The notes under the pieces were generated by a model. That model did no database searches and was not told where the DNA came from. It saw only the letters and a program-made list of their open reading frames with translations. A stretch of 64,000 nucleotides of DNA from Chloroflexota bacterium (GTDB taxonomy: Bacteria > Chloroflexota > Chloroflexia > Chloroflexales > Roseiflexaceae). Below, piece by piece: positions 38,186 through 47,921 of this stretch. A program made the position numbers and the translations under genes. The stretch is from the NCBI GenBank assembly GCA_013388755.1, contig JACAEQ010000036.1:87516-151515 (forward strand). Direction: 5' to 3'. The first letter of the stretch is position 1. Each line of letters starts with the position of its first letter.

Positions 38186-39574
38186 ATGGCCAAGCGCACG
38201 ATGAGTCGGCGCGATTTCCTCCGCGCGGCAGCTTTCGCATCCACCGGTGCGATCCTCGCCGCCTGTGGCGGCCAGGCGCCCACGACGCAGCAACCGGCTG
38301 CCGGCCAGGCGACCACCGCCCCCGCTGCCGAACAGCCAGCCGCCGCCCCTTCGGGCAAGACCGTCCAGTGGTGGTTCGCCTGGGGCAATCTCGAAGCAGC
38401 AGTCAACAAGATCGTTGAGACGCCCGAATTCAAGGAAATGATGGGTGACAATGTCCTTGAATACAAGGGTAGCGTCAACCGTGAAGCCATCCTGACAGCT
38501 ATTGCGGGCGGTACGCCCCCTGATGGCGGCTCAAACTTCGACTACTTCAATTTCTGGACTCGTGGCGCGACGGTTGCCGTCAATGATCGCGTGGCTGCCA
38601 GTTCGATCATCAAAAAGGATGACATGATCCCTGCGTTGTGGGATAGTGTCATTACTGATGGTCAGATGATCGGTGTGCCCGGTATCGAGAGCTACCTGCA
38701 GTGGGGCCTCAACTACAACGCCAAGGCCGTCGAGGATGCCGGGCTCGACCCGAATACTCCACCGGTTACCTGGGACGATGCGCTTGCCTGGCATAAGGAA
38801 TTGACCAGGTTTGATGCCGCCGGCAATCTGCAGCAGTTCGGCCTCGACCCATACGATGCGATGGCCGGCGAGACCGACTTCGGCGTCCAGTCGTTCGGTG
38901 GTTTCAACTGGTGGGATGAGCAGGCGCGCACGATCAACCTGAATAATGATGCAATGGCGCAGTGCTTTGACGTGTGTGGCGAGTTCATCAAGATCGTTGG
39001 TCCGGATAAGTTCGCCGGTATGCGCCAGGATCAGAACCTGGGCGGCTGGGGGGCGGCGTTCAATGCCGGCGTCCAGACGATGATTATCGAAGGCTACTGG
39101 CACCCCGGCGAAACGCAGATCCAGAAGCCGGAGATTGCGCAGTATAACCGCGCCACCTGGGCACCGGTGCCGACCAGTCGGGCTGGCAAGAAGATCATGG
39201 CGACCGGCGCGCATATGGTTGTGCTGTTCAAGGACGGTAAGAACCTCGATGGCATGTTCAAAGTGTCGGAGTTCTTGTGGACGAAGACCGCCCTCGATAT
39301 CATCTTCAAGGAAGTCGGCTGGATCACTGGTATTCTCTCCTGGCTGTCAACGGTCGATCCAAAGACATACCCTGGTCTCGACTTCTATATCTCCTCGGTT
39401 GACAAGGTGGACGAATGGATCATCGGCCGGCGGTGCCCGATCCATCCCTTCGTGCAGACGCAGTACCAGGAATTGCGTGAGCAGGTGTATCGCGGCAACC
39501 TGACGGGTAAGGAGGCTGCAGCCGAGATGCAGGTGCGCGCCGAAGCGGAGTGGAAGGCTCAGGGTCTGGGTTAA
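38186..39574 (+). CDS. Sugar ABC transporter substrate-binding lipoprotein (Tat signal)
   Basis: The 462-residue protein has a twin-arginine signal (SRRDFLR, residues 7-13) and a lipobox LAAC with Cys27. A Thr/Ala/Pro-rich linker and a family-1 solute-binding domain follow. It captures an oligosaccharide and delivers it to the two permeases downstream. The ATG at 38186 with GGAGG upstream places the Tat motif at the true N-terminus. The substrate is unknown; a nearby GH2 enzyme suggests a beta-linked glycoside. The ATPase is not in the window and may be shared. Confidence 0.9.
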   Translation: MAKRTMSRRDFLRAAAFASTGAILAACGGQAPTTQQPAAGQATTAPAAEQPAAAPSGKTVQWWFAWGNLEAAVNKIVETPEFKEMMGDNVLEYKGSVNREAILTAIAGGTPPDGGSNFDYFNFWTRGATVAVNDRVAASSIIKKDDMIPALWDSVITDGQMIGVPGIESYLQWGLNYNAKAVEDAGLDPNTPPVTWDDALAWHKELTRFDAAGNLQQFGLDPYDAMAGETDFGVQSFGGFNWWDEQARTINLNNDAMAQCFDVCGEFIKIVGPDKFAGMRQDQNLGGWGAAFNAGVQTMIIEGYWHPGETQIQKPEIAQYNRATWAPVPTSRAGKKIMATGAHMVVLFKDGKNLDGMFKVSEFLWTKTALDIIFKEVGWITGILSWLSTVDPKTYPGLDFYISSVDKVDEWIIGRRCPIHPFVQTQYQELREQVYRGNLTGKEAAAEMQVRAEAEWKAQGLG

Positions 39575-39595
39575 CAGTTCGTGGGTCCGATGTGC

Positions 39596-39650
39596 AGACC
39601 TGTCGGGTCTCAGGGCGATATGCCGTTCGCCAGACAGATCCGACAGGTCT
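39596..39650. repeat. Inverted repeat between binding-protein and permease genes
   Basis: AGACCTGTCGGGTCT and AGATCCGACAGGTCT are inverted with one mismatch around a 25-nt loop. Such intercistronic hairpins commonly protect the abundant binding-protein mRNA or partly stop transcription. That role is inferred here. Confidence 0.7.
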
Positions 39651-39681
39651 TGTTCTGGACCCCTGACAGGAGAGAGCGACC

Positions 39682-40605
39682 ATGCGGTTGACGACAGCGC
39701 GATTTGAGCAGATGACCAGGCGCGACAGGCATAGCCTCATGACCGGTTTACTCTTTATTTCCCCCTGGATTATCGGCTTTCTTGCTTTTACGGTCTTTCC
39801 GCTGTTCTACTCGTTTTATATTAGTCTGACGCGCTATGATCTGATTCGTGATCCCGTATTTATCGGATTTGCAAACTATACCGAGCTTTTCTTTGCCGAT
39901 CCACAATTCTGGAAGGTTGTCTATAATACATTCTTCTATGTCAGCTTAAGCGTACCATTGTCGCTGGGTTTCTCGTTCCTGATCGCCAACCTGCTGAATA
40001 CCAATATTGTCGGCCGTTCATTCTTCCGTGCGGTCATGTACATCCCGGCGATCGTGCCGGCTATCTGTACTGCGATGGTCTGGCTGTTCCTGCTCAACAT
40101 CCAGTATGGTGCGGTCAATGGCATTCTGCAGTCTTTTGGCTTGCCGGCCATTCCCTTTCTGTCGAATCCGGAACTCACCAAACCAAGCCTGATCATGGTG
40201 TCGATCTGGGCGACCGGCAATGCCGTGGTCGTGTTCCTGGCCGGGTTGCAGGATGTGCCACGCTCGCTCTATGAAGCCGCGGTCGTTGACGGCGCCAATG
40301 GCTGGCAGCAGTTTCGCCATGTGACCATCCCGATGAGCACGCCGGTGATCCTGTACAACCTGGTGGTTGGCTTCATTGGTGCATTCCAGGAGTTTACCTC
40401 GGCATACCTGATCATGGGGAACAATGGCGGTCCGCTTAACTCGGCACTACTCTTCTCGCCATTCCTCTATATGAACGCCTTCCAGTTTTTGCGCATGGGG
40501 AAGGCGTCAGCGCTTGCGTGGATCCTGTTTGTGATCGTTGTCATCGGCACAATCGTGTTCTTCCGCACGTCGGCGCGCTGGGTGTATTACGGAGGTGAAA
40601 AATGA
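39682..40605 (+). CDS. Sugar ABC transporter permease (MalF/UgpA type)
   Basis: The 307-residue protein has six membrane segments and the EAA loop EAAVVDGANGWQQFRHVTIP (near residue 198) that contacts the ATPase. GAGAG lies before the ATG. Its stop overlaps the next permease start. It forms a heterodimeric channel with that partner. Confidence 0.9.
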   Translation: MRLTTARFEQMTRRDRHSLMTGLLFISPWIIGFLAFTVFPLFYSFYISLTRYDLIRDPVFIGFANYTELFFADPQFWKVVYNTFFYVSLSVPLSLGFSFLIANLLNTNIVGRSFFRAVMYIPAIVPAICTAMVWLFLLNIQYGAVNGILQSFGLPAIPFLSNPELTKPSLIMVSIWATGNAVVVFLAGLQDVPRSLYEAAVVDGANGWQQFRHVTIPMSTPVILYNLVVGFIGAFQEFTSAYLIMGNNGGPLNSALLFSPFLYMNAFQFLRMGKASALAWILFVIVVIGTIVFFRTSARWVYYGGEK

Positions 40606-41516
40606 GCGCTATTGATGAAGCCCGGCCAGTTGTCACTCCGTCGATCCAGCGGCGCACCAGAAAGATGGGTGCCGGAAGCGTGGGCATTGAGGTGCTGAAG
40701 TACGCCGTCTTGTTCGTACTGACGGCATCGTGGCTCTTTCCGTTCTACTGGATGTTCACGTCGGCTGTGAAGAATGACTCGCAGGTCTATACGATTCCTC
40801 CAGTGCTCATACCAAACCCGGCGTACTGGAACAACTTCGGCGATGCCTGGTCGAAGAACAATTTCAACCTGTTCGCGCTGAACTCGATCTTCCGTTATGC
40901 CCTGCCGGCGACCCTGCTGACAGTGATCTCCTCGGGCATTGTTGCATATGGCTTTGCACGAATCCGGTTCCCAGGGCGTGACATTCTGTTTTTCATCTGC
41001 CTGACGCAGATTATGCTGCCATGGCAGGTGACCATGGTGCCGTTATTTATCACGTTCAAGAACCTTGGCTGGCTGAACTCTTATCTGCCGCTGGTGCTGC
41101 CCAATGCGTTCGGTAGCGCATTCTTTATCTTTATGCTCCGCCAGTTCTTCCTGACGCTGCCCGAAGAACTGTCGGATGCCGCGCGTATCGATGGCGCTTC
41201 GGAGTTCGGTATTTTGCTGCGGATCATCTTGCCGCTGGCGGTCCCTGCCCTGGCGGTCGTGGCGCTGTTCCGCTTCCTTGGCGCCTGGAACGACTTCCTT
41301 GGCCCGCTGATCTACCTGAATCAGGAGCATATGTATCCGCTGGCGCTTGGGATCGACAGGCTGCGCCGCAATATCAGTGCAACTGGCAACAATGAACTGG
41401 TCTACCCATATTTGATGGCAGTCAGTACGATTGTTGTGACGCCAATTCTCGTGCTCTTCTTCTTCGCGCAACGCACGTTTATCGAGGGTATCTCGGTGAC
41501 AGGTATCAAGGGTTGA
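40602..41516 (+). CDS. Sugar ABC transporter permease (MalG/UgpE type)
   Basis: The 304-residue protein has six membrane segments and the EAA-type loop DAARIDGASEFGILLRIILP (near residue 195). GGAGG precedes the ATG. It pairs with the MalF-type permease and is coupled to it by a 4-nt overlap. No ATP-binding subunit follows; these systems often share one encoded elsewhere. Confidence 0.9.
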   Translation: MSAIDEARPVVTPSIQRRTRKMGAGSVGIEVLKYAVLFVLTASWLFPFYWMFTSAVKNDSQVYTIPPVLIPNPAYWNNFGDAWSKNNFNLFALNSIFRYALPATLLTVISSGIVAYGFARIRFPGRDILFFICLTQIMLPWQVTMVPLFITFKNLGWLNSYLPLVLPNAFGSAFFIFMLRQFFLTLPEELSDAARIDGASEFGILLRIILPLAVPALAVVALFRFLGAWNDFLGPLIYLNQEHMYPLALGIDRLRRNISATGNNELVYPYLMAVSTIVVTPILVLFFFAQRTFIEGISVTGIKG

Positions 41517-41527
41517 AGATGGGAAGG

Positions 41528-41546
41528 TTGAACGTTGAACGTTCAA
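41528..41546. repeat. GTTGAACG word palindrome
   Basis: TTGAACGTTGAACGTTCAA forms a perfect short palindrome with repeated GTTGAACG words. A related run lies at 18186-18213 (TTGAACGTTAAACG). Both lie just after a gene end. No function is evident. Confidence 0.45.
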
Positions 41547-41601
41547 TGTTCTTCGCGCCTTGCCATCGCCGCTTGCACCTTCCTACAAGGAGCGCCACAC
41601 C

Positions 41602-44391
41602 ATGGATCTCTCCGGCTCCTGGTCGTTTCAACTTGACCCGGCGGATATTGGTTTGAAGGAAGCATGGCATCGGAAGATACTCGCCCATCAGCTTGAGTTG
41701 CCGGGTTCGCTCCAGGCCCAGGGTTTCGGTGATGATGTCTCGGTTGATACGCCATGGACCGGTGGGATCGTCGATCGCTCCTGGTTCACAGAGGAGCGGT
41801 ATGCTCGCTATCGTGAGCCAGACAATATCAAGGTGCCGTTCTGGCTGCAACCCGAGAAGTATTATGCTGGCGCCGCGTGGTACCAGCGTGAGTTTGATGC
41901 GCCTGACTGGTGGCACGGCCACCGCGTGACTCTCGTCCTCGAACGGCCGCACTGGGAGACGCGCGTCTGGCTCGACGACCGCGAGGTCGGCGGCAATACC
42001 AGCCTTGCCACACCACATGTCTATGACCTGGGCGATGTCGCGCCCGGTCGCCATCGCCTTACCATCCGTGTCGACAACCGGATGATCGTCGAGGTCGGCC
42101 CGAATGCGCATAGCGTGTCGGATCATACGCAGACGAATTGGAACGGTATTATCGGCAGGATGGAGATTGTCATCGGCGCCCCCGTGTGGCTCGACGATGT
42201 GCAGATCTATCCACGCGTCGAACAGCGTGCCGCGCTGGTGAAGGTCCGGATCAGTAATGCGCTCGGCACGTCGGGAACCGTGCACCTGACGACTCAGGCC
42301 CACCTGGTGAATGCCGCTACCGACCATCGCCCTACACCGGCGGCGCTGGAGGTGGCACTGCACGCCGGCGGAACAACGGCGGAGATGCTCTACCCGCTGG
42401 GCGACAAGGCACAACTGTGGGATGAGTTTCATCCTGCGCTGTATGCGCTGGATCTACAACTCCATGCTACTGTCGGCCAGGTGTCGAGTAGCGACTCGCG
42501 TACGGTCATCTCTGGCCTGCGCGAGGTCACCGTGGCCGGGACCCAGATCGCGATCAATGGCAGGCCTGTCTTCTTGCGCGGCACGCTGGAATGCTGCATT
42601 TTCCCACTCACCGGTTATCCGCCAACCGACGTCGACTCCTGGAAGCGGATCATCCGCGTCTGCAAAGCGCATGGGCTCAATCACATCCGTTTTCACTCGT
42701 GGTGCCCGCCCGAGGCGGCATTCGTCGCCGCCGATGAACTGGGGTTCTACTACCAGGTCGAATGCTCCTCCTGGGCCAACCAGGGCGCGACGATCGGTGA
42801 TGGACGACCGCTCGATGCCTGGCTGTACGAGGAGGGTGCACGTATCACGACGGCCTACGGCAATCACCCGTCGTTCATTCTGATGGCCTACGGCAACGAA
42901 CCGGGGGGTAAGCATCACCCTGAATACCTGGCGAAGTGGGTGACCTACTGGAAAGAGCACGATCCACGGCGGCTCCATACGTCCGGCGCGGGCTGGCCGG
43001 CGATCCCTGAGAATGACTATCACAACATACCCGGGCCGCGTATCCAGGCATGGGGCGCAGAACTCACATCGCGGATCAATGCCCGCCCGCCGGAAACGCA
43101 CACTGATTATCGCGACTGGGTGGCGCTCATGAAGAAACCGATCGTCAGTCACGAAATCGGCCAGTGGTGCGTTTACCCCCACTTCGACGAGATTGCCAGA
43201 TATACCGGCGTTCTCAAGGCGAAGAACTTTGAGATCTTCCGCGACTTTCTCATCGCCAACCACATGGGCGACCAGGCGCGTGATTTTCTGATGGCGTCGG
43301 GGAAGCTCCAGGCACTCTGCTACAAAGAAGAGATCGAGTCGGCGTTGCGCACCCCTGGTTTTGCCGGATTCCAGTTGCTCGATCTGCACGATTTCCCGGG
43401 GCAGGGCACGGCGCTCGTGGGTGTGCTCGACCCGTTCTGGGAATCGAAAGGGTATATCACCCCCGAGGAGTTCCACCGTTTCTGTAGCGATACCGTGCCG
43501 CTGGCGCGCATGGCGAAGCGCTACTGGCGCAACAGCGAAACGTTCGTCGCTGATATTGACGTGGCGCACTTCGGCCCGGCGGGTTATCGCGATGCGGCAA
43601 CCTGGAAATTGCTCGACCCATGGGGCGACATCGTCGCTGCCGGCGTGTTGCCGCCAATGGATGTTCCGACCGGTGGAATCACCAGGCTTGGCACGGTCGC
43701 GCTCCCCCTGGCCGATCTTGCCGTTCCGCGCAACTACCGGCTGCTGGTTGAAACCGGCGCGGGCAAGAACGACTGGGATCTGTGGGTATTTGCCGATACA
43801 GTCGATACGACTACGCCTGGCGAGATTCTTGAGGCCGATACGCTCGACGAGGCGTCGCTGGCGCGACTCGCCGCGGGCGGAACCGTCCTGTTAACGCCGC
43901 GCCCGGATCTGCTCAATGCGCCTTCGACCATTGGTTTCTCCAGTATCTTCTGGAACACGGCATGGACCAAGGGGTTCACCGACCGGCCGCACCCCAACGG
44001 CCAGGCGCCGCATACGCTCGGCATCCTGTGCAATCCGCGCCACCCGGTTTTTGCTTCGTTCCCGACCGACTACCACAGCAACTGGCAGTGGTGGGAACTG
44101 ATCCATGGCGCGGCAGCGATGTGGCTCGACCACATGCCGCCGGCATTGCGCCCGCTGATCCAGCCGATCGATACGTGGTTCGAAGCGCGGCGCCTGGGCT
44201 TGCTGGTTGAGGTCCGCGTCAATGGCGGCAAGCTCATGATCTGCTCGATGGATATCTCAACCGATCTCGACAATCGCCTGGTCGCGCGCCAGTTCCGCCG
44301 CAGCCTGCTCGACTACCTGACAGGTTCGGCATTCGACCCACAGATCGGCGTCTTGCCAGAAGACATCCTTGCACTCTGGGCGCAGCAATAA
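41602..44391 (+). CDS. Glycoside hydrolase family 2 enzyme (beta-galactosidase-like)
   Basis: The 929-residue protein has the GH2 layout: an N-terminal jelly-roll (WYQREFDAPDWW), an immunoglobulin-like domain and a TIM barrel. The putative acid/base is Glu433 in AYGNEPGG, and the nucleophile is Glu518 in SHEIGQW. A long C-terminal part without known motif follows. No signal peptide is seen, so it acts inside the cell on imported sugar. The ATG at 41602 with AAGGAG upstream is preferred to 41560. Substrate could be a beta-galactoside, glucuronide or mannoside. Confidence 0.82.
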   Translation: MDLSGSWSFQLDPADIGLKEAWHRKILAHQLELPGSLQAQGFGDDVSVDTPWTGGIVDRSWFTEERYARYREPDNIKVPFWLQPEKYYAGAAWYQREFDAPDWWHGHRVTLVLERPHWETRVWLDDREVGGNTSLATPHVYDLGDVAPGRHRLTIRVDNRMIVEVGPNAHSVSDHTQTNWNGIIGRMEIVIGAPVWLDDVQIYPRVEQRAALVKVRISNALGTSGTVHLTTQAHLVNAATDHRPTPAALEVALHAGGTTAEMLYPLGDKAQLWDEFHPALYALDLQLHATVGQVSSSDSRTVISGLREVTVAGTQIAINGRPVFLRGTLECCIFPLTGYPPTDVDSWKRIIRVCKAHGLNHIRFHSWCPPEAAFVAADELGFYYQVECSSWANQGATIGDGRPLDAWLYEEGARITTAYGNHPSFILMAYGNEPGGKHHPEYLAKWVTYWKEHDPRRLHTSGAGWPAIPENDYHNIPGPRIQAWGAELTSRINARPPETHTDYRDWVALMKKPIVSHEIGQWCVYPHFDEIARYTGVLKAKNFEIFRDFLIANHMGDQARDFLMASGKLQALCYKEEIESALRTPGFAGFQLLDLHDFPGQGTALVGVLDPFWESKGYITPEEFHRFCSDTVPLARMAKRYWRNSETFVADIDVAHFGPAGYRDAATWKLLDPWGDIVAAGVLPPMDVPTGGITRLGTVALPLADLAVPRNYRLLVETGAGKNDWDLWVFADTVDTTTPGEILEADTLDEASLARLAAGGTVLLTPRPDLLNAPSTIGFSSIFWNTAWTKGFTDRPHPNGQAPHTLGILCNPRHPVFASFPTDYHSNWQWWELIHGAAAMWLDHMPPALRPLIQPIDTWFEARRLGLLVEVRVNGGKLMICSMDISTDLDNRLVARQFRRSLLDYLTGSAFDPQIGVLPEDILALWAQQ

Positions 44392-44570
44392 GGCGATCTA
44401 TGTAGCGGCCCTGGCGGGCACCCTGCCTGACGGCGTTCTTGACCTCGGCAGAGCAGCACTATCGGTTTGCGCGCCTCGCCGTGACGCCGCATCGCAGCGC
44501 ATTGATCGTCCTTGTGAACGCCACATCGCAGGCATAGAGCAACCGGCACAATGCAAAAGAAGCCAACCTT

Positions 44571-47500
44571 ATGCACCCTGAACCTGTCAACGCCTGGGCC
44601 GAGCCGGTCGTCATCCCCACCTATGGCGTCGGCGCACCCGATAAGAACCCGATGTTCCTTGAGAAGCGTGTCTACCAGGGGAGTAGCGGCGTCGTCTACC
44701 CGCTGCCGGTGATCGATCGCGTCACCGGCGAAAAGCACGACCAGACGTACACTGCGCTGTTTCTGGAAAATCGTTACCTGAAGATCATGATCCTGCCGGA
44801 GATTGGCGGGCGCGTGCAGATGGCGCTCGACAAAACCAACGGCTACCATTTCGTCTACTACAACCGCGTGATCAAACCGGCGCTCGTCGGCCTGGCCGGC
44901 CCCTGGATCTCCGGCGGCATCGAGTTCAACTGGCCGCAGCATCACCGCCCGACGACATTCATGCCGCTCGACTGGCGTATTGACGACGGCTCCGATGGCA
45001 GCAAGACCATCTGGTGCGCCGAGATCGAGCCGATGTTCCACACCAAGGGAACACATGGGTTTCGGCTCTACCCGGATCGCGCCTATCTCGAAATCGAGGT
45101 TCAGCTCGCTAACCGCACCAGTGAACCGCAAACCTTCCTCTGGTGGGCCAATCCTGCGGTCCACGTCAACGATGACTACCAGTCGGTGTTTCCGCCCGAC
45201 GTCCACGCGGTGATGGACCATGGGAAACGCGATGTGTCTGCGTTTCCGATTGCCACCGGCACATACTACAAGGTGAACTACGCGCCCGGCACCGATATCT
45301 CGCGCTACAAAAACATACCGGTGCCAACATCATACATGGCCTACCACTCCGATTTTGATTTCGTCGGCTGTTACGATCACGCCACGCGCGCCGGCATGCT
45401 GCACGTCGCCAATCACCATCTTGTTCCGGGGAAGAAACAGTGGACCTGGGGCAATGGCGATTTCGGCCAGGCCTGGGATCGCCAGTTGACCGACGAAGAT
45501 GGACCGTATATCGAGTTGATGTGCGGCGCCTACACCGATAATCAGCCCGATTTCTCCTGGCTGATGCCGGGGGAAGAAAAGCGCTTCACACAGGTGTTTC
45601 TGCCGTACAAGCTCATTGGCCCGGCAAGCAACGCATCACGGGACGTCGTGCTGAGCCTTGATGTCGCATGGCCGCTTGCGCGCATCGGCGTCTATGTCAG
45701 TCGCCCGCACTGCGTCACGGTGCGGCTCAGGTGCGGCACGGCGCAGATCTGGGCCCGTGATGTGTCGCTCTCGCCCGAAGGCGCGTTGCTTGAAACCGTG
45801 GCGCTGCCCCAGGATGTTCGACCACATGATCTGACGCTCGAAGTGCTCGATGGTGGGCGCCTGTTGCTCGACTTCACACCGCTGCCGGATGAAATGCTGG
45901 CGATCCCGTCGCCGGCGACCGCCGCGCGACCGCCGGCGGAGATCATGTCGAATGAGGAACTGTTCCTCAACGGCCTGCATCTGGAGCAGTATCGTCATGC
46001 GACGTATGCGCCGGAGCCATACTATGAAGAGGCACTACACCGCGACCCGCACGACAGCCGCTGCAACAACGCGCTGGGTCTGCTGCTCTACCGTCGTGGC
46101 CGTTTCGCCGAGGCCGAACGCTATTTCCGCACCGCCGTCGCCAGCCTTACGCGCCGTAATCCCAATCCGTACGATGGTGAGCCATTCTACAATCTGGGCC
46201 TGGCGCTCAAGATGCAGGGGCGGGATCACGAGGCGTTTGACGCATTCTACAAAGCGACCTGGAACGCAGCCTGGCAGGATGGTGCCTTCTTTGAACTGGC
46301 ACGCCTGGCGAGCCGGGCCGGTCGCTTCGACGAAGCGCTCGACCTGACGACACGCGCGCTGGAGCGCAACTGGCGCCACCATCAGGCGCGCCACCTGAAC
46401 ATTGCGTTGCTGCGCCGATCCGGTCGCACCGATGAGGCGCTCCGCGAGACGCTGGTTGCGCTTGACCTCGACCGGATGGAGTATGGCGCATTGTGGGAGC
46501 GCCGCCTCCTGTGCGACGATCCGTCATTCGACCAGCTGGCGCGCGCCGTGACCCAGACACCGGTGGCGATCGCGCTCGATTATGCGCACGCCGGGCTGTA
46601 CACCGAGGCGCTGGATCTGTTGCACCAGGCACCACCCACCGACCAGATGACACGCTATTTCACGGGATGGATCCACGTGCTCGCCGGCGATGAGACAGCG
46701 GCGCTGGCCTCGTTCCGCGAAGCCGCGGCGTTACCACCCGACTACTGCTTTCCCAACCGACTCGAAAGCGTCCCGGCGCTGGAAGCCGCGTTACGGCTCA
46801 ACCCGGACGATGCGCGCGCACCATACTATCTCGGCAATTTCTGGTATGCTCACCGGCGCTACCAGGAAGCGATCGTGTGCTGGGAGCAATCGCGCGATCG
46901 CGACCCATCCTTTCCCACCGTGCATCGCAACCTGGGCCTGGCGTACTACAACAGGCTGGGTGATACAGCGCGCGCCGTCGAGTCGTATGCACGCGCCTTT
47001 GCGCTCGACTCCACGGACGCGCGCGTATTCTATGAGCTCGACCAGCTCGATCGGCGGCTCAACCGGGCGCCCACCGAGCGCCTCGCACGCCTTGAACGGT
47101 ATAGCCGCCTCGTCGAGCAGCGCGACGACCTGGTGATTGAACGCGTCACCCTGCTCAATCTGCTTGGTCGCCATGCCGAGGCGTTCGACCTGCTGATGGG
47201 TCGCGTGTTCCACCCGTGGGAAGGCGGCGAAGGCAAGGTGACCGGCCAGTACGTCATATGCCTGGTCGAACAGGCGAAGGATCTGCTCCGGCAGGGCGAC
47301 CACCACGTGGCGATTGATTGCCTCGAACGTGCCAGAACCTACCCGCACAACCTCGGCGAAGGCAAGCTGTATGGCGCGCAAGAGAACCACATCCTCTACT
47401 ACCTCGGGGTTGCCTGGGAGGGACGTGGCGAGGGTGAACGGGCGCGGCAATGGTACGAACGCGCATCCACCGGTCTCAGCGAACCGTCGTCCGCCATGTA

Positions 47501-47846
47501 TTATAATGACCAGCCGCCCGACATGATCTTTTACCAGGGACTGGCCCGGCGGCGCCTCGGGCAGGAAGACGAAGCGCGCGCGATCTTTACCCGTTTGATC
47601 GAGTATGGCCGACGCCACCTCAACGATGATGTCGAGATGGATTACTTCGCCGTATCATTGCCCGATTTCCTGGTGTTCGACGAGGATCTCAACCGGCGCA
47701 ACCGCATTCACTGCAACTATATGATGGCGCTGGGGCACATGGGTCTGGGCGAAACGGCGCTGGCTGAACAGTGTTTCGCTGCTGTACTTGCAGAAGATGT
47801 GAGTCACCTCGGCGCGACGATCCACGCGCGCATGCTGGCGCAATGA
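44571..47846 (+). CDS. DUF5107 and TPR-repeat protein, likely carbohydrate-related
   Basis: The 1091-residue protein has an N-terminal ~430-residue beta-rich domain (ILPEIGGRVQMALDKTNGYHF, SGGIEFNWPQHHRP). I read this as DUF5107, related to galactose-mutarotase-like sugar-binding folds. About 600 residues of tetratricopeptide repeats follow, with the A-L-x-x-x-P/N-N-LG pattern (for example YNLGLALKMQGRDHEA and HRNLGLAYYNRLGDTA). It sits after the sugar transporter and GH2 gene, so a role in sensing or converting the same carbohydrate is inferred. The family function is not known. Confidence 0.7.
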   Translation: MHPEPVNAWAEPVVIPTYGVGAPDKNPMFLEKRVYQGSSGVVYPLPVIDRVTGEKHDQTYTALFLENRYLKIMILPEIGGRVQMALDKTNGYHFVYYNRVIKPALVGLAGPWISGGIEFNWPQHHRPTTFMPLDWRIDDGSDGSKTIWCAEIEPMFHTKGTHGFRLYPDRAYLEIEVQLANRTSEPQTFLWWANPAVHVNDDYQSVFPPDVHAVMDHGKRDVSAFPIATGTYYKVNYAPGTDISRYKNIPVPTSYMAYHSDFDFVGCYDHATRAGMLHVANHHLVPGKKQWTWGNGDFGQAWDRQLTDEDGPYIELMCGAYTDNQPDFSWLMPGEEKRFTQVFLPYKLIGPASNASRDVVLSLDVAWPLARIGVYVSRPHCVTVRLRCGTAQIWARDVSLSPEGALLETVALPQDVRPHDLTLEVLDGGRLLLDFTPLPDEMLAIPSPATAARPPAEIMSNEELFLNGLHLEQYRHATYAPEPYYEEALHRDPHDSRCNNALGLLLYRRGRFAEAERYFRTAVASLTRRNPNPYDGEPFYNLGLALKMQGRDHEAFDAFYKATWNAAWQDGAFFELARLASRAGRFDEALDLTTRALERNWRHHQARHLNIALLRRSGRTDEALRETLVALDLDRMEYGALWERRLLCDDPSFDQLARAVTQTPVAIALDYAHAGLYTEALDLLHQAPPTDQMTRYFTGWIHVLAGDETAALASFREAAALPPDYCFPNRLESVPALEAALRLNPDDARAPYYLGNFWYAHRRYQEAIVCWEQSRDRDPSFPTVHRNLGLAYYNRLGDTARAVESYARAFALDSTDARVFYELDQLDRRLNRAPTERLARLERYSRLVEQRDDLVIERVTLLNLLGRHAEAFDLLMGRVFHPWEGGEGKVTGQYVICLVEQAKDLLRQGDHHVAIDCLERARTYPHNLGEGKLYGAQENHILYYLGVAWEGRGEGERARQWYERASTGLSEPSSAMYYNDQPPDMIFYQGLARRRLGQEDEARAIFTRLIEYGRRHLNDDVEMDYFAVSLPDFLVFDEDLNRRNRIHCNYMMALGHMGLGETALAEQCFAAVLAEDVSHLGATIHARMLAQ

Positions 47847-47921
47847 CAGACATTGCGCGGTGGCGCGGATTCTGCGTTTTGGTGCCTGCGACAGCGCGCT
47901 CCTCCCAAAGTACCAGGACCT

